A DNA stretch of 64,000 nt from Candidatus Dormiibacterota bacterium (GTDB lineage Bacteria; Acidobacteriota; Polarisedimenticolia; Gp22-AA2): positions 24,632 through 88,631 of the forward strand of contig DASQAT010000018.1 in assembly GCA_035635555.1 (NCBI GenBank). Direction: 5' to 3'. The translations under genes were made by a program, and so were the position numbers. Below the pieces are notes generated by a model that saw only the letters and a program-made list of their open reading frames with translations, did not search any database and was not told the origin of the DNA. Position 1 is the first letter of the stretch, and each line of letters starts with the position of its first letter. Positions 8,647 to 17,713 of this stretch are shown in pieces.

Positions 8647-9651
8647 TCAACGGCCGGCCAGGCGGCGTGTGAAGTCGCTGTAAGGCGCCTGGTCGCGCGT
8701 CACGCGAGCGAGGTTGAAGCCTCCCAGCGCGATTCGATACACGGCGAAGCGGCCCCCCCCGCTTCGCCTGTCCTTGCCCCCCGCCGGTCCCGCCACCAGC
8801 AGGATCGTCCGCTCATCGAGAACGACCGGCTCGGAGGCACCGTACGGCAGCGTGAGCGGGTCGGTGATCTGCCGCAGTCCGGCGCGCGCCCCCTCGCGAC
8901 TCACCTGAAAGATCTGCGAGACACGACCCTCGGGCTCGCGGCCGAAGACGAAAGAACCGTCCGGGAGAGGCACCGGTCCGTGGTCCGCGAAGTCTCCGGT
9001 CCCGCCCGAATCCGGCGGGACGTGCGGCCGGGTCTCGGTGAGACAGACGGCGCCCGAATCGGGATCCGGGGCCTCCACGTCGGGAATCAGCCACACCCGC
9101 GGCGCACCCGTGCGGTCCGAGACGAAGACGACGGTGCGGCCGTCCGCGGTGCCCCAAGGCTCCGCGTCGTCCGCGGCGTGGCGCGTCAGCCGGCGCAGGT
9201 CGCCGCCATCGAGACGTATCGTGTAGAGATCGCGCCGGGAGTCTTTCGGCGCGCCGGCGTCGATGCCTGCGAATACGATACGGTTCCGACCCAGGGGAGC
9301 GGGCGCCGAGACCTCGGAGGGACCCGAGTCGGATGTCAGGCGCCGGACCCCGCCTCGAGGTGGAGCCAGATAGATCGCCGGGGTGCCGTCCCGGTCGGAG
9401 ACGAAGACGACGCCGCCGTCGGGAAGGCGGGCCGGCATCGTGTCGGCGTGCGGGCTCGCCGACTCGGCGATCGCGACGGGCCGCGCGTTCCCCCGGTCGA
9501 TCTCCTCGTAGATACGGTACGAGCCGCCCCGGTCCGAAACCAGAAGGACGCGAGCGTCCAGGCCGGGTGCGCTGGACGGTGCGCCACAGGCGGCGAGGAG
9601 AAGGAAGAGGGCCGACTGGTACCGGACGAGGAGGACGCGCGGCGCGGTCAC
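8647..9651 (-). CDS. TolB-like beta-propeller lipoprotein
   Basis: 334 residues from a GTG (9649-9651) that overlaps the upstream gene's TGA as GTGA, suggesting translational coupling. A signal peptide ends in a lipobox (LLLAAC, Cys ~20). The body has repeated PD40/TolB-type blades: VLLVSDRGGSYRIYE, VVFVSDRDGTPAIYL and VVFVSDRTGAPRVWLI, then IFQVSREG and FAVYRIALGG. These match six-bladed propellers that bind peptides or other proteins in the periplasm. A role as partner of the co-transcribed DUF885 lipoprotein is likely only from context. Confidence 0.8.
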   Translation of the reverse strand: MTAPRVLLVRYQSALFLLLAACGAPSSAPGLDARVLLVSDRGGSYRIYEEIDRGNARPVAIAESASPHADTMPARLPDGGVVFVSDRDGTPAIYLAPPRGGVRRLTSDSGPSEVSAPAPLGRNRIVFAGIDAGAPKDSRRDLYTIRLDGGDLRRLTRHAADDAEPWGTADGRTVVFVSDRTGAPRVWLIPDVEAPDPDSGAVCLTETRPHVPPDSGGTGDFADHGPVPLPDGSFVFGREPEGRVSQIFQVSREGARAGLRQITDPLTLPYGASEPVVLDERTILLVAGPAGGKDRRSGGGRFAVYRIALGGFNLARVTRDQAPYSDFTRRLAGR

Positions 9652-11567
9652 CCCCCGTCGCCGGGCGCGGCAGCCCGCGAGGCGACAGTCCCCTTGATGA
9701 CCAGACGGCGCAGGGCGCCCATCGGGATCGCCCCGTACGAAAGCACCGCGTCGTGGTAAGCGCGCAGGTCGAAGGCCGCGCCGCGCTCCGCCTGCGCGTC
9801 CCGGCGCAGCCGGCGCCAGGCCTGCCAGCCGACGAAGTACGTCGGGAGCTGGGTCGAGGACAGCTTGGCCCGCCGCAGCTTCCCCTCGGCCTCCGGTTTC
9901 TCCTGGAAGGTGTCCTTGATCATCAGATCGAGAGCCTCCTGATCGGTCATCCCGAGCGTATGCAGCTTCACGTCCAGGATGGCGTTCGCCAGGACCCGCA
10001 GCTCCTCCTTCCGGAACGTCAGCGCCATGCGCGGGTCGCCGCCGTCGTGGAAGCCCTGCTCCAGCATGGTCTCCTCGGCATACTGGGCCCAGCCTTCGAT
10101 GTAGGCGTTGTTCCCGTAAACGCTGCGCAGGAGCCTGCGCCACTCCGGCTGCACGCGGTTGGCGTACTCGAGCTGCGTGTAGTGTCCCGGCAGCGCCTCG
10201 TGCAGCGACAGGAGCAGGAGCTTGTAGCGGTTGTACTCGCGCAGCTTCGCCTCGGCCTTCTCGGCGGGCCACGCGCCCGGGATCGGCGTGACGTAGTAGA
10301 GCGACTTCAAGGCCGGCTCGAGGGGCGGGGCGGCGTTCAGCCCGGCGACGCTGTAGATGCCCCGCAGGAACGGCGGGGTCTCGATAATCGACAAATTGTC
10401 ATGCCGGGTCATCGTCAGGATCGCGTGCGATTCCAGGAATCCGGCGATCTCCTGGACGTCACGGCCGATCGCCTGGGAGAGCTGGTCGCGCGCCGGGTGC
10501 TCGCGCCCGATGCGATCGAGGGTCTCGCGCACGATGGTGTTCGCGCGCGCCTCCTGATCCTTCAGGGTCTTGTGACCGTCGTGTCCGGCATACCACTGGT
10601 CATGCAGCGGCGCCGCGAGCGCCAGCATCTCGGAACGGACGCGCCGCACGCCGTCCTCCGCCTCCTTCAGGACCGCTCCGGGGTCGAGGTCCTCCTGGAA
10701 GTAGGCGGCAAACTTCTCGCGGTAGAGCGCTCCGCCGAGCCGCCAGTCTCCGGTCGATCGCTTCTTGAGATCATCCGACAGGAATCGCCCCAGGCGGTCG
10801 ACCGCCCGCAGCGCTTCCGCGCTCTTCGTCTCGAACTGCGCCCGGAGGGGAGAGCCCTTCTCGAACAGGGCCGGCAGGGCGTTCTGGATCACGTCCCGGT
10901 TGCCGTCGTTCTCCTCGATCGCGACCTCCGTGTAGATCGGGGCGCTGCTCTTGAGAGCCGCGATCGCCCCGTCGACGAAGGCGGGCAGCTTCTCGAGGCG
11001 GGCCAGGATGTCGGCCCCCCGGTCCGCCGCCGGGGCGTACTCGAACACGACCGGGAAGAACAGCGCCGTGCCGATCGACTCGACCGCGGTGGTGGGGTTC
11101 GTCTCCATCGACCGCACCCGCTCGAGATCGAGGAGGGCCAGGCGGCACTGCGCCGCGATGATGCCGCGGTCGATGCGCTCCTGCTCCGGCAGGGACTCCG
11201 CCGGAAACTCGCGGTCGAGCGCCTCGAGCGTGCCCCGGTAGTACCGCACTTTCCCGGCCGTGCCCTCCGCCGAGACGTCGTCCAGCTCACGGTCGAGATC
11301 GATCTCCCGGCCCGTCTCCGGGTCGCGGTGCCGGTGGAGGCCGGCGAGGGTGGCGGACGGAGGGGACAGGGCGAGCGAGTCGCCCGTGAACCGCGAGGCG
11401 AATTCGGCGAAGGAGGCCGCCGTCGCCCCGTTCCCGCCGCGCGTGCCCGGCACAGGCCGCTGCGCGCAAGCCGTCGCGACAAGGGTCAGGACGGCGAGCA
11501 CCACGAGGCGGTGCGGGCGCCACGCGCCGGGGTTCCTGGAGCCGAAGACACTGCATGCGATCGTCAT
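9648..11567 (-). CDS. DUF885-family lipoprotein, probable zinc metallopeptidase-like
   Basis: 639 residues. The N-terminus has a hydrophobic stretch and lipobox (LVATACAQ, Cys ~34), so it should be membrane-anchored outside the cytoplasm. The DUF885 hallmark HEALPGHYTQ (an HExxPGH metal site) lies in the C-terminal half, followed by EGWAQYAEE, which supplies a further metal ligand in related M32-like enzymes. GGAGG precedes the ATG. The next gene downstream overlaps by 4 nt. Peptidase activity is expected from fold and motifs; no substrate is known for most members. Confidence 0.88.
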   Translation of the reverse strand: MTIACSVFGSRNPGAWRPHRLVVLAVLTLVATACAQRPVPGTRGGNGATAASFAEFASRFTGDSLALSPPSATLAGLHRHRDPETGREIDLDRELDDVSAEGTAGKVRYYRGTLEALDREFPAESLPEQERIDRGIIAAQCRLALLDLERVRSMETNPTTAVESIGTALFFPVVFEYAPAADRGADILARLEKLPAFVDGAIAALKSSAPIYTEVAIEENDGNRDVIQNALPALFEKGSPLRAQFETKSAEALRAVDRLGRFLSDDLKKRSTGDWRLGGALYREKFAAYFQEDLDPGAVLKEAEDGVRRVRSEMLALAAPLHDQWYAGHDGHKTLKDQEARANTIVRETLDRIGREHPARDQLSQAIGRDVQEIAGFLESHAILTMTRHDNLSIIETPPFLRGIYSVAGLNAAPPLEPALKSLYYVTPIPGAWPAEKAEAKLREYNRYKLLLLSLHEALPGHYTQLEYANRVQPEWRRLLRSVYGNNAYIEGWAQYAEETMLEQGFHDGGDPRMALTFRKEELRVLANAILDVKLHTLGMTDQEALDLMIKDTFQEKPEAEGKLRRAKLSSTQLPTYFVGWQAWRRLRRDAQAERGAAFDLRAYHDAVLSYGAIPMGALRRLVIKGTVASRAAAPGDGG

Positions 11568-11627
11568 CGGAAGCCTCCGTTCGAATCGCGTATCTTAGCA
11601 TCCGGAAATGCCCTCGTGTTCGGGGCC

Positions 11628-11651
11628 GGCGGGGCGGCGGCCCGCCCCGCC
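11628..11651. repeat. Perfect GC hairpin in a divergent promoter region
   Basis: GGCGGGGCGG (11628-11637), a 4-nt loop and CCGCCCCGCC (11642-11651), between the divergent DUF885 and TPR genes. There is no T-run, so it is not a classic terminator. It may be an operator or a random GC palindrome. Confidence 0.5.
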
Positions 11652-11684
11652 ACTCGAGGACGTGAAGACAGAGCGCCAGGCGCG

Positions 11685-11713
11685 TTGACGAAGGCGACGA
11701 GCGCCGCTAGGAT
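11685..11713 (+). promoter_or_regulatory. Predicted promoter of the TPR gene
   Basis: TTGACG (11685-11690), a 17-nt spacer and TAGGAT (11708-11713). The predicted transcript begins near 11720, just before the GGAGGG ribosome-binding site at 11727-11732. Confidence 0.5.
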
Positions 11714-11740
11714 GGAGCCGGCCCGTGGAGGGGGAACACC

Positions 11741-12232
11741 TTGAGTGACGAGAAGAGGCTCGGCCACGCCGTTCGCATCCTGCGGGAGGCGTACGAGCGG
11801 CAGATGGCGGGACGGCTCGACGAGGCGGTCCGCCTGTACCAGGCCTCGATCGCCGAGTGCCCGACCGCCGAGGCCCACACGTTTCTGGGCTGGACCTACA
11901 GCCAGAAGGGGCGCTACGAGGACGCGATCGAGCAGTGCAAGATCGCCATCACGCTCGATCCCGGATTCGGCAACCCTTACAACGACATCGGCTCCTACCT
12001 GATCCACATGGGGCAGGTCGATCAGGCGATCCCGTGGCTGGAGCTGGCCAAGAAGGCGCCGCGCTACGAGCCGCGTCACTTTCCCTACCTGAATCTGTAT
12101 CGCGCCTACTCGAAATTGGGAGAGCTCGACAAGGCGCAGCGCGAGCTGCAGCAGGCGCTGTTCATCCAGCAGTCGCTGGAGCAGCAGTCGGGTGTCGTGG
12201 AAGAGGACGCCGGCACGGGGCCGGTCAACTGA
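11741..12232 (+). CDS. TPR-repeat protein
   Basis: 163 residues from a TTG start (11741) with GGAGGG 8 nt upstream; no better ATG or GTG is available. It has about three to four tetratricopeptide units (TFLGWTYSQKGRYEDAIEQ, NDIGSYLIHMGQVDQAI, NLYRAYSKLGELDKAQRE), each a helix-turn-helix that binds peptides. No signal peptide, so it is presumably cytoplasmic. The partner is unknown. Monocistronic; the GDH gene is convergent 18 nt downstream. Confidence 0.85.
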   Translation: MSDEKRLGHAVRILREAYERQMAGRLDEAVRLYQASIAECPTAEAHTFLGWTYSQKGRYEDAIEQCKIAITLDPGFGNPYNDIGSYLIHMGQVDQAIPWLELAKKAPRYEPRHFPYLNLYRAYSKLGELDKAQRELQQALFIQQSLEQQSGVVEEDAGTGPVN

Positions 12233-12250
12233 GTCGGCCGCGGGCGGGGT

Positions 12251-13687
12251 TCAGGGGAAGACACCCAGCTCCATGTAGCTGCGCGCCACCTTGCCGATGG
12301 CCACGGCGAAGGCGGCCGTGCGCAGGTCCTCGACGCGCGGGTCCTTGTCGAGGGCCTCGCGGATTTCCCGGTAGGCGTTCTGCATCGTCCCCTCCAGGCC
12401 GGAGTTGACCAGGTCCACCTCGTCGGCCCCCCTCAGCAGGTCGCGCCTCTGCTTGTCCGGCACCGGCTTCCCCGTGACCTGCTCGATGGTGGAGACGAGC
12501 TTGTCCCGGTAGATCTCGTCCAGACGCTTTTCCATGCGCCCGTAACGGATGTGGGACAGGTTCTTCGTCCACTCGAAGTAGGAGACGGTGACGCCACCGG
12601 CGTTCAGGTAGATGTCGGGGACGATCAGGACACCGCGCTTGATCAGCTTCTCGTCGGCCCCGACCGTCGTGGGGCCGTTGGCCGCCTCGGCGATCATCTT
12701 CGTCTTGATCCGGTCGACGTTGTCGAGCGCTATCTGATTCTCCAGGGCGGCGGGGACCAGGAGGTCGCACTCGATCTCCAGGACGTCGCGCGGCCCTCCC
12801 AAATCCCGGACGCCAGGGAACCCCTTCAGGCCGCCGGTCTTGTCGCGGTATTCCGACAGGTTCGCGATGTTCAGTCCGTCGGCGCTGAAGACACCGCCGG
12901 CCACGTCGCCGATCGCGATGATGCGGCAGCCGTCCTCCTCGGACAGGAACTTCGCGACGTGGTACCCGACGTTCCCGAACCCCTGGATCGCCACGCGCTT
13001 CCCTTCGAGGCCCCCGGTCAGACCGTGCTTCTTCATGTCGGCCTTGATCTTGAACGCCTCGCGGATGCCGTACTGCACGCCGCGACCGGTGGCTTCCTTG
13101 CGTCCGCGGATGCCCCCCTGCGTCACCGGCTTGCCGGTCACGCAGGCGAGCGAGTCGACCTGCCCCGACGTCAACGCCTCGTAGGTGTCGGCGATCCAGG
13201 CCATCTCCTGCTCGCCGGTCCCCAGGTCCGGCGCCGGCACGTTGATTCCGGGGCCGATGAAGTTCTTGCGCACGAGCTCGGCCGTGTAGCGGCGTGTGAT
13301 GTGCTCCACCTGCTCGCGGGTGTATTTCTTGGGGCTGAAGCAGATGCCCCCCTTGGATCCTCCGAACGGCACGTCGACGATGGCGCACTTGTAGGTCATG
13401 AGCGCCGCGAGCGCCATGACCTCCTCCTGCGTCACCATCTCGCTGTAGCGGATGCCGCCCTTGGTCGGCTTGCGGTGCTGCGAATGTTCGGCGCGCCAGC
13501 CCTGGAAGAGCTCGTAGCGGTCCCCGATGCGCACCGGGAACTGCATGTAGTAGACCGCGTTGCAGGCCTTGATCTGGTCGAGCAGCCCTTTCGGGACGTC
13601 CAGGGTCGCGGCGGCTTTGTCGAACTGCCGCGACACGATGTTCCAGAGATTGAGATCCTCGCCTCCGCCCCTGCGGGAATTGTCCAT
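12251..13687 (-). CDS. gdhA: Glu/Leu/Phe/Val dehydrogenase, probably glutamate dehydrogenase
   Basis: 478 residues from the ATG at 13687, chosen because GGAGG lies 6 nt upstream; a longer frame exists but lacks a site. The N-terminal domain carries KPTKGGIRYS (substrate Lys) and VPFGGSKGGI (catalytic Lys), plus PAPDLGT with the catalytic Asp. The Rossmann domain has VAIQGFGNVG. It interconverts 2-oxoglutarate plus ammonia and glutamate. Length and motifs favour GDH over leucine dehydrogenase (~360 residues). Neighbouring amino-acid genes and HutI/cyclodeaminase further on suggest a catabolic role. Coenzyme preference cannot be read safely. Confidence 0.92.
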   Translation of the reverse strand: MDNSRRGGGEDLNLWNIVSRQFDKAAATLDVPKGLLDQIKACNAVYYMQFPVRIGDRYELFQGWRAEHSQHRKPTKGGIRYSEMVTQEEVMALAALMTYKCAIVDVPFGGSKGGICFSPKKYTREQVEHITRRYTAELVRKNFIGPGINVPAPDLGTGEQEMAWIADTYEALTSGQVDSLACVTGKPVTQGGIRGRKEATGRGVQYGIREAFKIKADMKKHGLTGGLEGKRVAIQGFGNVGYHVAKFLSEEDGCRIIAIGDVAGGVFSADGLNIANLSEYRDKTGGLKGFPGVRDLGGPRDVLEIECDLLVPAALENQIALDNVDRIKTKMIAEAANGPTTVGADEKLIKRGVLIVPDIYLNAGGVTVSYFEWTKNLSHIRYGRMEKRLDEIYRDKLVSTIEQVTGKPVPDKQRRDLLRGADEVDLVNSGLEGTMQNAYREIREALDKDPRVEDLRTAAFAVAIGKVARSYMELGVFP

Positions 13688-13813
13688 CGCGTGCCTCCGC
13701 CCTCCGAAGTTCCGGCGCGGGGCGTATCCTTGCACAGGCGGCCTCCCGGGAACAAGGAGCACAAGACCCCATCGCGAGAGAGACCGCGCAGGCGGCGGTC
13801 GTGGCGGCTTCGC

Positions 13814-13819
13814 TATAAT
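13814..13819 (+). promoter_or_regulatory. -10 box of the tRNA gene
   Basis: A perfect TATAAT 18 nt before the tRNA. No convincing -35 lies 16-18 nt upstream (GGCGGC). Transcription would begin about 12 nt before the mature 5' end. Confidence 0.5.
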
Positions 13820-13837
13820 GTCGTCGTCTCGTCAGCC

Positions 13838-13912
13838 GGGCCCATAGCTCAGTCTGGTAAGAGCAGCTGACTCATAATCAGTTGGTCCCTGGTTCGAATC
13901 CAGGTGGGCCCA
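13838..13912 (+). tRNA. tRNA with CAT anticodon, probably tRNA-Ile2 (lysidine-modified)
   Basis: 75 nt forming a full cloverleaf: acceptor GGGCCCA/TGGGCCC, D stem GCTC/GAGC, anticodon stem GCTGA/TCAGT with loop CTCATAA, T stem CCTGG/CCAGG with loop TTCGAAT, discriminator A. The 3' CCA is not encoded (genome reads CCT). A CAT anticodon fits Met or Ile2. The C4-G69 and C5-G68 acceptor pairs are known TilS recognition features, which favours Ile2 decoding AUA. It is not the initiator: the first acceptor pair is matched and the anticodon stem lacks the three G-C pairs. Confidence 0.93.
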
Positions 13913-13945
13913 CCTCAGAACCCCTGCGGGTGCAGGACTCTCGTC

Positions 13946-14839
13946 ATGGCGGGGGAGGGCATGAGCAGGACAGGCGGTCTCTCCGAGGTCGCGTCAATCC
14001 GCCGCCTCATCCTCAAGCGTCCGCAGGACGCCTTCGTGGACGAGCGCCGGATCGAGGCGCAGTGGCGGGACCTCCGCTTCACCGCCCGCCCCGATCTCCG
14101 CAAGGCGGCCGCGGAGCACGAGCGTTTCGCCGAGCTCCTCTGCGGGTCCGGGGCCGAGATCCTGTTTCTGCCGCGCGACGACGAGACCGGCCTGGATTCG
14201 ATCTACGTCCGCGACGCCGTCGTCGTGTCGGAGCGGGGCGCGATCCTGTGCAACATGGGGAAGGCGCAACGCCGCCACGAGCCCAGGGCCGCCGCCCGCT
14301 ATTTCGAAGCGGCGGGAATCCCGATCGCGGGTCGCATCGAGGATGAAGGCAGGCTGGAAGGGGGAGATGTGGTCTTCCTCGACGCGAGGACGGTGGCGGT
14401 CGGTCAGGGATACCGGACGAATGGAGAGGGGATCCGCCAGCTCCGGGAGATCCTGGGGGGCGGGGTGGACGATCTGATCCCGGTGCCCCTGCCGCACTGG
14501 AGCGGTCCGGACGACGTACTCCATCTCATGTCGCTGCTGAGCCCGATCGACATCGATCTCGTCCTCGCGTACTCCCGGCTCCTGCCGGCTCCGTTCCGGC
14601 AGTGGCTGCTGACCCGCGGCACCGAGATTCTCGAAGTCCCCGACGAGGAGTTCGCCTCGATGGGCTGCAACGTCCTGGCCACGGCACCCGGCCGGTGCAT
14701 CATGCTGCAGGGAAACCCCCGGACCAGGCGCCTGCTCGAGACAGCCGGGTGCGAGGTCACCGTGTACGAGGGGAGGGAGATCTCCCTGAAGGGATCGGGG
14801 GGGCCGACCTGCCTGACGCGGCCCCTCGTGAGAGAGTGA
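13946..14839 (+). CDS. Arginine deiminase/dimethylargininase-type amidinohydrolase
   Basis: 297 residues from the ATG at 13946, which has AGGA about 9 nt upstream. An ATG at 13961 is also possible; earlier in-frame codons lie in the tRNA. Pentein-fold family features are present: DSIYVRD, EGGDVVF (substrate-binding and catalytic acid), the catalytic His region HLMSLLSPID, and near the C-terminus GGPTCLTRPL with the nucleophilic Cys. Such enzymes hydrolyse the guanidino group of arginine or methylated arginine to citrulline. The length (~300) fits DDAH or guanidino hydrolases better than canonical arginine deiminase (~410). The substrate is not determined. Confidence 0.82.
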   Translation: MAGEGMSRTGGLSEVASIRRLILKRPQDAFVDERRIEAQWRDLRFTARPDLRKAAAEHERFAELLCGSGAEILFLPRDDETGLDSIYVRDAVVVSERGAILCNMGKAQRRHEPRAAARYFEAAGIPIAGRIEDEGRLEGGDVVFLDARTVAVGQGYRTNGEGIRQLREILGGGVDDLIPVPLPHWSGPDDVLHLMSLLSPIDIDLVLAYSRLLPAPFRQWLLTRGTEILEVPDEEFASMGCNVLATAPGRCIMLQGNPRTRRLLETAGCEVTVYEGREISLKGSGGPTCLTRPLVRE

Positions 14840-14857
14840 GAGAGAGCGCCGCGCGCC

Positions 14858-16477
14858 TCAGCGCAGCTGCTTCGTCTTCCAGTCCTTGAGGATCTGCCGC
14901 GAGGCGTTGTAGCCCGGCGCCCCGGTGACGCCCCCTCCGGGATGGACCCCGGCGCCGCACAGGTAGAGACCGCGCACGGGGGTGCGGTAGCGGGCCCAGC
15001 CTGGCACGGGGCGACCGAGGAAGAGCTGGCCCAGGTTCAGGTCGCCGTGGAAGATATTCCCCTCCGTCAACCCGAAGCGGCTCTCGAGGTCGACCGGCGA
15101 CAGGATATCGCGCTCCAGAATCGACCGCTTGAAGCCGGGCGCGACCTCGTCGATGGTGTCGGTCACCCGGTCGGCGAGCCGGTCGCGCTCGGTCGCCCAG
15201 TCGCCGTTATTAAGATGATAGGGGGCGTACTGCACGAAGGCGGTCAGGACGGCCCGGCCCTCTGGGGCCAGGGTCGGGTCGATGTGGGTCGGCACCACGC
15301 AATCGACGTACGGCTCGCTCGAGGACATGCCGTGCTTGCACTCGTCCCAGGCCCGCTCGTGGTAATCGACGCCGTGGCACACCGTGAAGTCGGACTTCTC
15401 GGCGGGCGACAGGATTCCCTTCGGCCATTGGGTCAGGACGGGTGCCGTGGACAAGGCGAAGTTGATCTTGGCGCACGGGCCCGCCATCTTGATCCGCCGG
15501 ACGTCCTCGAGGAAGCGCCCCTCGACCTGGCGCTCCTCCAGGAGCTTCAGGAAGGTGCGCTTGGGATCGGCGTTGCTGGCTACGGCCCGGGCGCGGATCT
15601 CCTCCCCTGACGCCAGTACGACACCCGTGGCCCGGCCGTTGGCCACCGTGATCCGCGCCACTTCGGCGCCGGTCCGTATGACGGCCCCGAACGAGCGGGC
15701 GGCCTTCGCGAGCGCCTCGCTGATCGTCCCCATCCCGCCGTGCACGTGCCCCATGTAACCCTGGGACACCTCGTCCCCTCCCGACATGCTGTGGAACATC
15801 AGGCCGGAGGCGGAGCAGGGGGTCATCGGTCCGTTGTGCGCCCCGAGGACGTTGGAGCAGCCGATCAGGTTCTTCACCTCGTCGGTCTCGAAGCGCGCGT
15901 CCACGAGGTCCACGACGCTGGCGGTCAGGAACTGCATCAGACGCCCCGCGTCCTCCTCGGTCAGCCTGCGCATGCGCAGGCCGAGACGGGCCAGGTCCTT
16001 GAGCGACGCCAGTCCGTGGTCGAGCGCCGGGGGCGGCTCCAGGAAGAACACCTCCAGATACGCCGCCAGCCTCTTGATCTCGGCGTCGAACTCGAGATAG
16101 GCGCGGGCGTCGCGCGCCGAGATCGCTTCGATCCCGGCCGCGGTCCTGCGGGCGTCCTGGTACATGAACAGCGGCCGGCCGCTGCGGCTGGGAACGAACA
16201 GGAGCGGGTCGCACGGCGTCATCCTCAGGCCGTACTTCGAAAGGCCCAGCTCGCGGATGACCTCCGGACGCATCATGCTGGCGATGTAGGCGGCGGTCGA
16301 GGCGCGGAATCCGGGCGCGATCTCCTCGGTGACGCAGGCGCCGCCGACCAGGCCGCGGCGCTCCAGGACGCAGACCTGGAGGCCGGCGCGGGCGAGGAAC
16401 CCCGCGGTCACCAGACCGTTGTGTCCGCCGCCGATGACGACGACGTCGAACGCGTGGGGGGTGCCCGTGCCCGTCAT
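14858..16477 (-). CDS. FAD-dependent oxidoreductase, phytoene desaturase/PYROXD2-like
   Basis: 539 residues from the ATG at 16477. An N-terminal dinucleotide fold, VVVIGGGHNGLVTAGFLARAG, is followed by an acidic strand end (CVLERR) and the GGACVTEE signature of the carotenoid desaturase/PYROXD2 group. The C-terminus has the FAD motif LYLCGAGVHPGGGVTGAPG. No carotenoid genes are nearby, so a desaturase role in carotenoid synthesis is doubtful. PYROXD2-like proteins are broadly annotated oxidoreductases. The start lies 2 nt after the stop of the next FAD oxidoreductase gene, indicating an operon. The substrate is unknown. Confidence 0.85.
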   Translation of the reverse strand: MTGTGTPHAFDVVVIGGGHNGLVTAGFLARAGLQVCVLERRGLVGGACVTEEIAPGFRASTAAYIASMMRPEVIRELGLSKYGLRMTPCDPLLFVPSRSGRPLFMYQDARRTAAGIEAISARDARAYLEFDAEIKRLAAYLEVFFLEPPPALDHGLASLKDLARLGLRMRRLTEEDAGRLMQFLTASVVDLVDARFETDEVKNLIGCSNVLGAHNGPMTPCSASGLMFHSMSGGDEVSQGYMGHVHGGMGTISEALAKAARSFGAVIRTGAEVARITVANGRATGVVLASGEEIRARAVASNADPKRTFLKLLEERQVEGRFLEDVRRIKMAGPCAKINFALSTAPVLTQWPKGILSPAEKSDFTVCHGVDYHERAWDECKHGMSSSEPYVDCVVPTHIDPTLAPEGRAVLTAFVQYAPYHLNNGDWATERDRLADRVTDTIDEVAPGFKRSILERDILSPVDLESRFGLTEGNIFHGDLNLGQLFLGRPVPGWARYRTPVRGLYLCGAGVHPGGGVTGAPGYNASRQILKDWKTKQLR

Positions 16478-16479
16478 TC

Positions 16480-17661
16480 TCAGGCCATGATCGGGTCGTC
16501 TTTGTACATCGATCGGAGGAGCTGTCCTCTGGCGAAGCGCTCGAAGGACAGGGGTGTGATGTCCAGGCTCGGCGTCCCGCTCAGGATCAGCTCCGCGATG
16601 AGGCGGCCGGTCACCGGGGCCTCCTTGAAACCGTGCCCCGAGAAGCCGTAGCAGAGGATCAGCCCCTCGACCCCGGGCGCGGTTCCCATCACCGGGTGGA
16701 AGTCGGGTGTCCCCTCGAGAAGTCCCGCCCACCCGCCCCTCGGCGTGCCGCTCGCCAGGCGCGGCATGGCGCGGGCCAGCCGGACCGAGACATCCTCGAT
16801 GTAGCGATCGGAGGGTTGCGTGGGATAGGCGTCGGGGTCGAGGCTGCCCTTGAAGTAGGAGCTGCCTTCGGCGACGACCGTGTGGCCGGTCCCCTCGGGC
16901 CGGAAGGACAGGCCGTTGACGAAATCGTAGACGCTCGGCGTGTCGATAGGATACGTGTCGGGCGCCTGCACACGGATGACCGCCTCCTCGATCAGCTCGA
17001 GCCTGAGGGGAAGCTCGAGGCCGACCCACCGTCCGACCCGGTCGGCCCAGGGTCCGGCCGCGTTGACGACCGTGCGGGTCGCGATGGTCTCGTGAGGCGT
17101 GACGACGCCCGCGATCCGGCCGTTGTCCAGGACGAGACCGGTCGCCGGCGTGTTCTGGAGTATCGTCGCGCCCCTCTCCTTCGCGCGGCCGGCGAAGGCG
17201 ACGGTCGAGCCGTAACCGTCGCCGTATCCGGCGTTCTCCTCGAACCCGAACCTGACGGCGCCCTCGGTGTTCAAGCCCGGCACGCGCTCCCGCGCCTCGG
17301 TCTCGTCGATCAGGCGCGTGGGCACGCCGTGCCTCCGCCCGAGGGCGATATTGTGCTCGAGCGCCTCCACGTCCTTGTCCGTGACCATGTAGACGAGACC
17401 GCACTGCACCCAGCCGGAGTGTCCGCCCACGACGGCGTCGAACGTCGCGAAGAAGTCGCGCCCCTGCCGGGCGATCTCGGTGACGAGATCGGTCGAGTAG
17501 TGCTGCCGGATCATCCCGCCGGTGCGACCGCTGCAGCCGGACGCCAGGGTGTCCTTCTCGAGGACCACGACGTCCGTTCCGGCGCTTCGGGTCAGGTGAT
17601 AGGCGATGGACGCCCCCTGGATCCCGCCGCCGATGATGACCACGTCCGCCGTGCGCGCCAT
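16480..17661 (-). CDS. FAD-dependent amine/amino-acid oxidase family protein (DAO type)
   Basis: 393 residues. The N-terminal ADP-binding motif is VVIIGGGIQGASIAYHL, followed by VVVLEKDTLASGCSGRTGG, typical of sarcosine oxidase beta/DAO-family flavoproteins. The C-terminus has the second FAD contact, ILCYGFSGHGFKEAPVTG. It oxidises a C-N bond in an amino acid or N-methyl amine; the exact substrate cannot be told. It is co-directional and almost contiguous with the downstream PYROXD2-like gene, and the symporter gene lies upstream on the same strand. This suggests uptake and oxidation of an amino acid or its derivative. Confidence 0.87.
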   Translation of the reverse strand: MARTADVVIIGGGIQGASIAYHLTRSAGTDVVVLEKDTLASGCSGRTGGMIRQHYSTDLVTEIARQGRDFFATFDAVVGGHSGWVQCGLVYMVTDKDVEALEHNIALGRRHGVPTRLIDETEARERVPGLNTEGAVRFGFEENAGYGDGYGSTVAFAGRAKERGATILQNTPATGLVLDNGRIAGVVTPHETIATRTVVNAAGPWADRVGRWVGLELPLRLELIEEAVIRVQAPDTYPIDTPSVYDFVNGLSFRPEGTGHTVVAEGSSYFKGSLDPDAYPTQPSDRYIEDVSVRLARAMPRLASGTPRGGWAGLLEGTPDFHPVMGTAPGVEGLILCYGFSGHGFKEAPVTGRLIAELILSGTPSLDITPLSFERFARGQLLRSMYKDDPIMA

Positions 17662-17713
17662 GCCGTCCGCTCCGTGGGATTCGGAGAGGATACCATGCGT
17701 TTTGCTATGTCAA

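Noticed and set aside
8642..8647. A bidirectional terminator between the cold-shock gene and the TolB-like gene
   Set aside because: Only a 6-bp stem (AGCGGA/TCCGCT) overlapping the stop codon, with no T-run on either side.
14858..17404. A single 848-residue protein spanning the two FAD oxidoreductase genes
   Set aside because: The upstream 309 residues are the wrong frame of the DAO-type gene (16480-17661), which has its own complete FAD motifs and stop codon. The real second gene starts at 16477.
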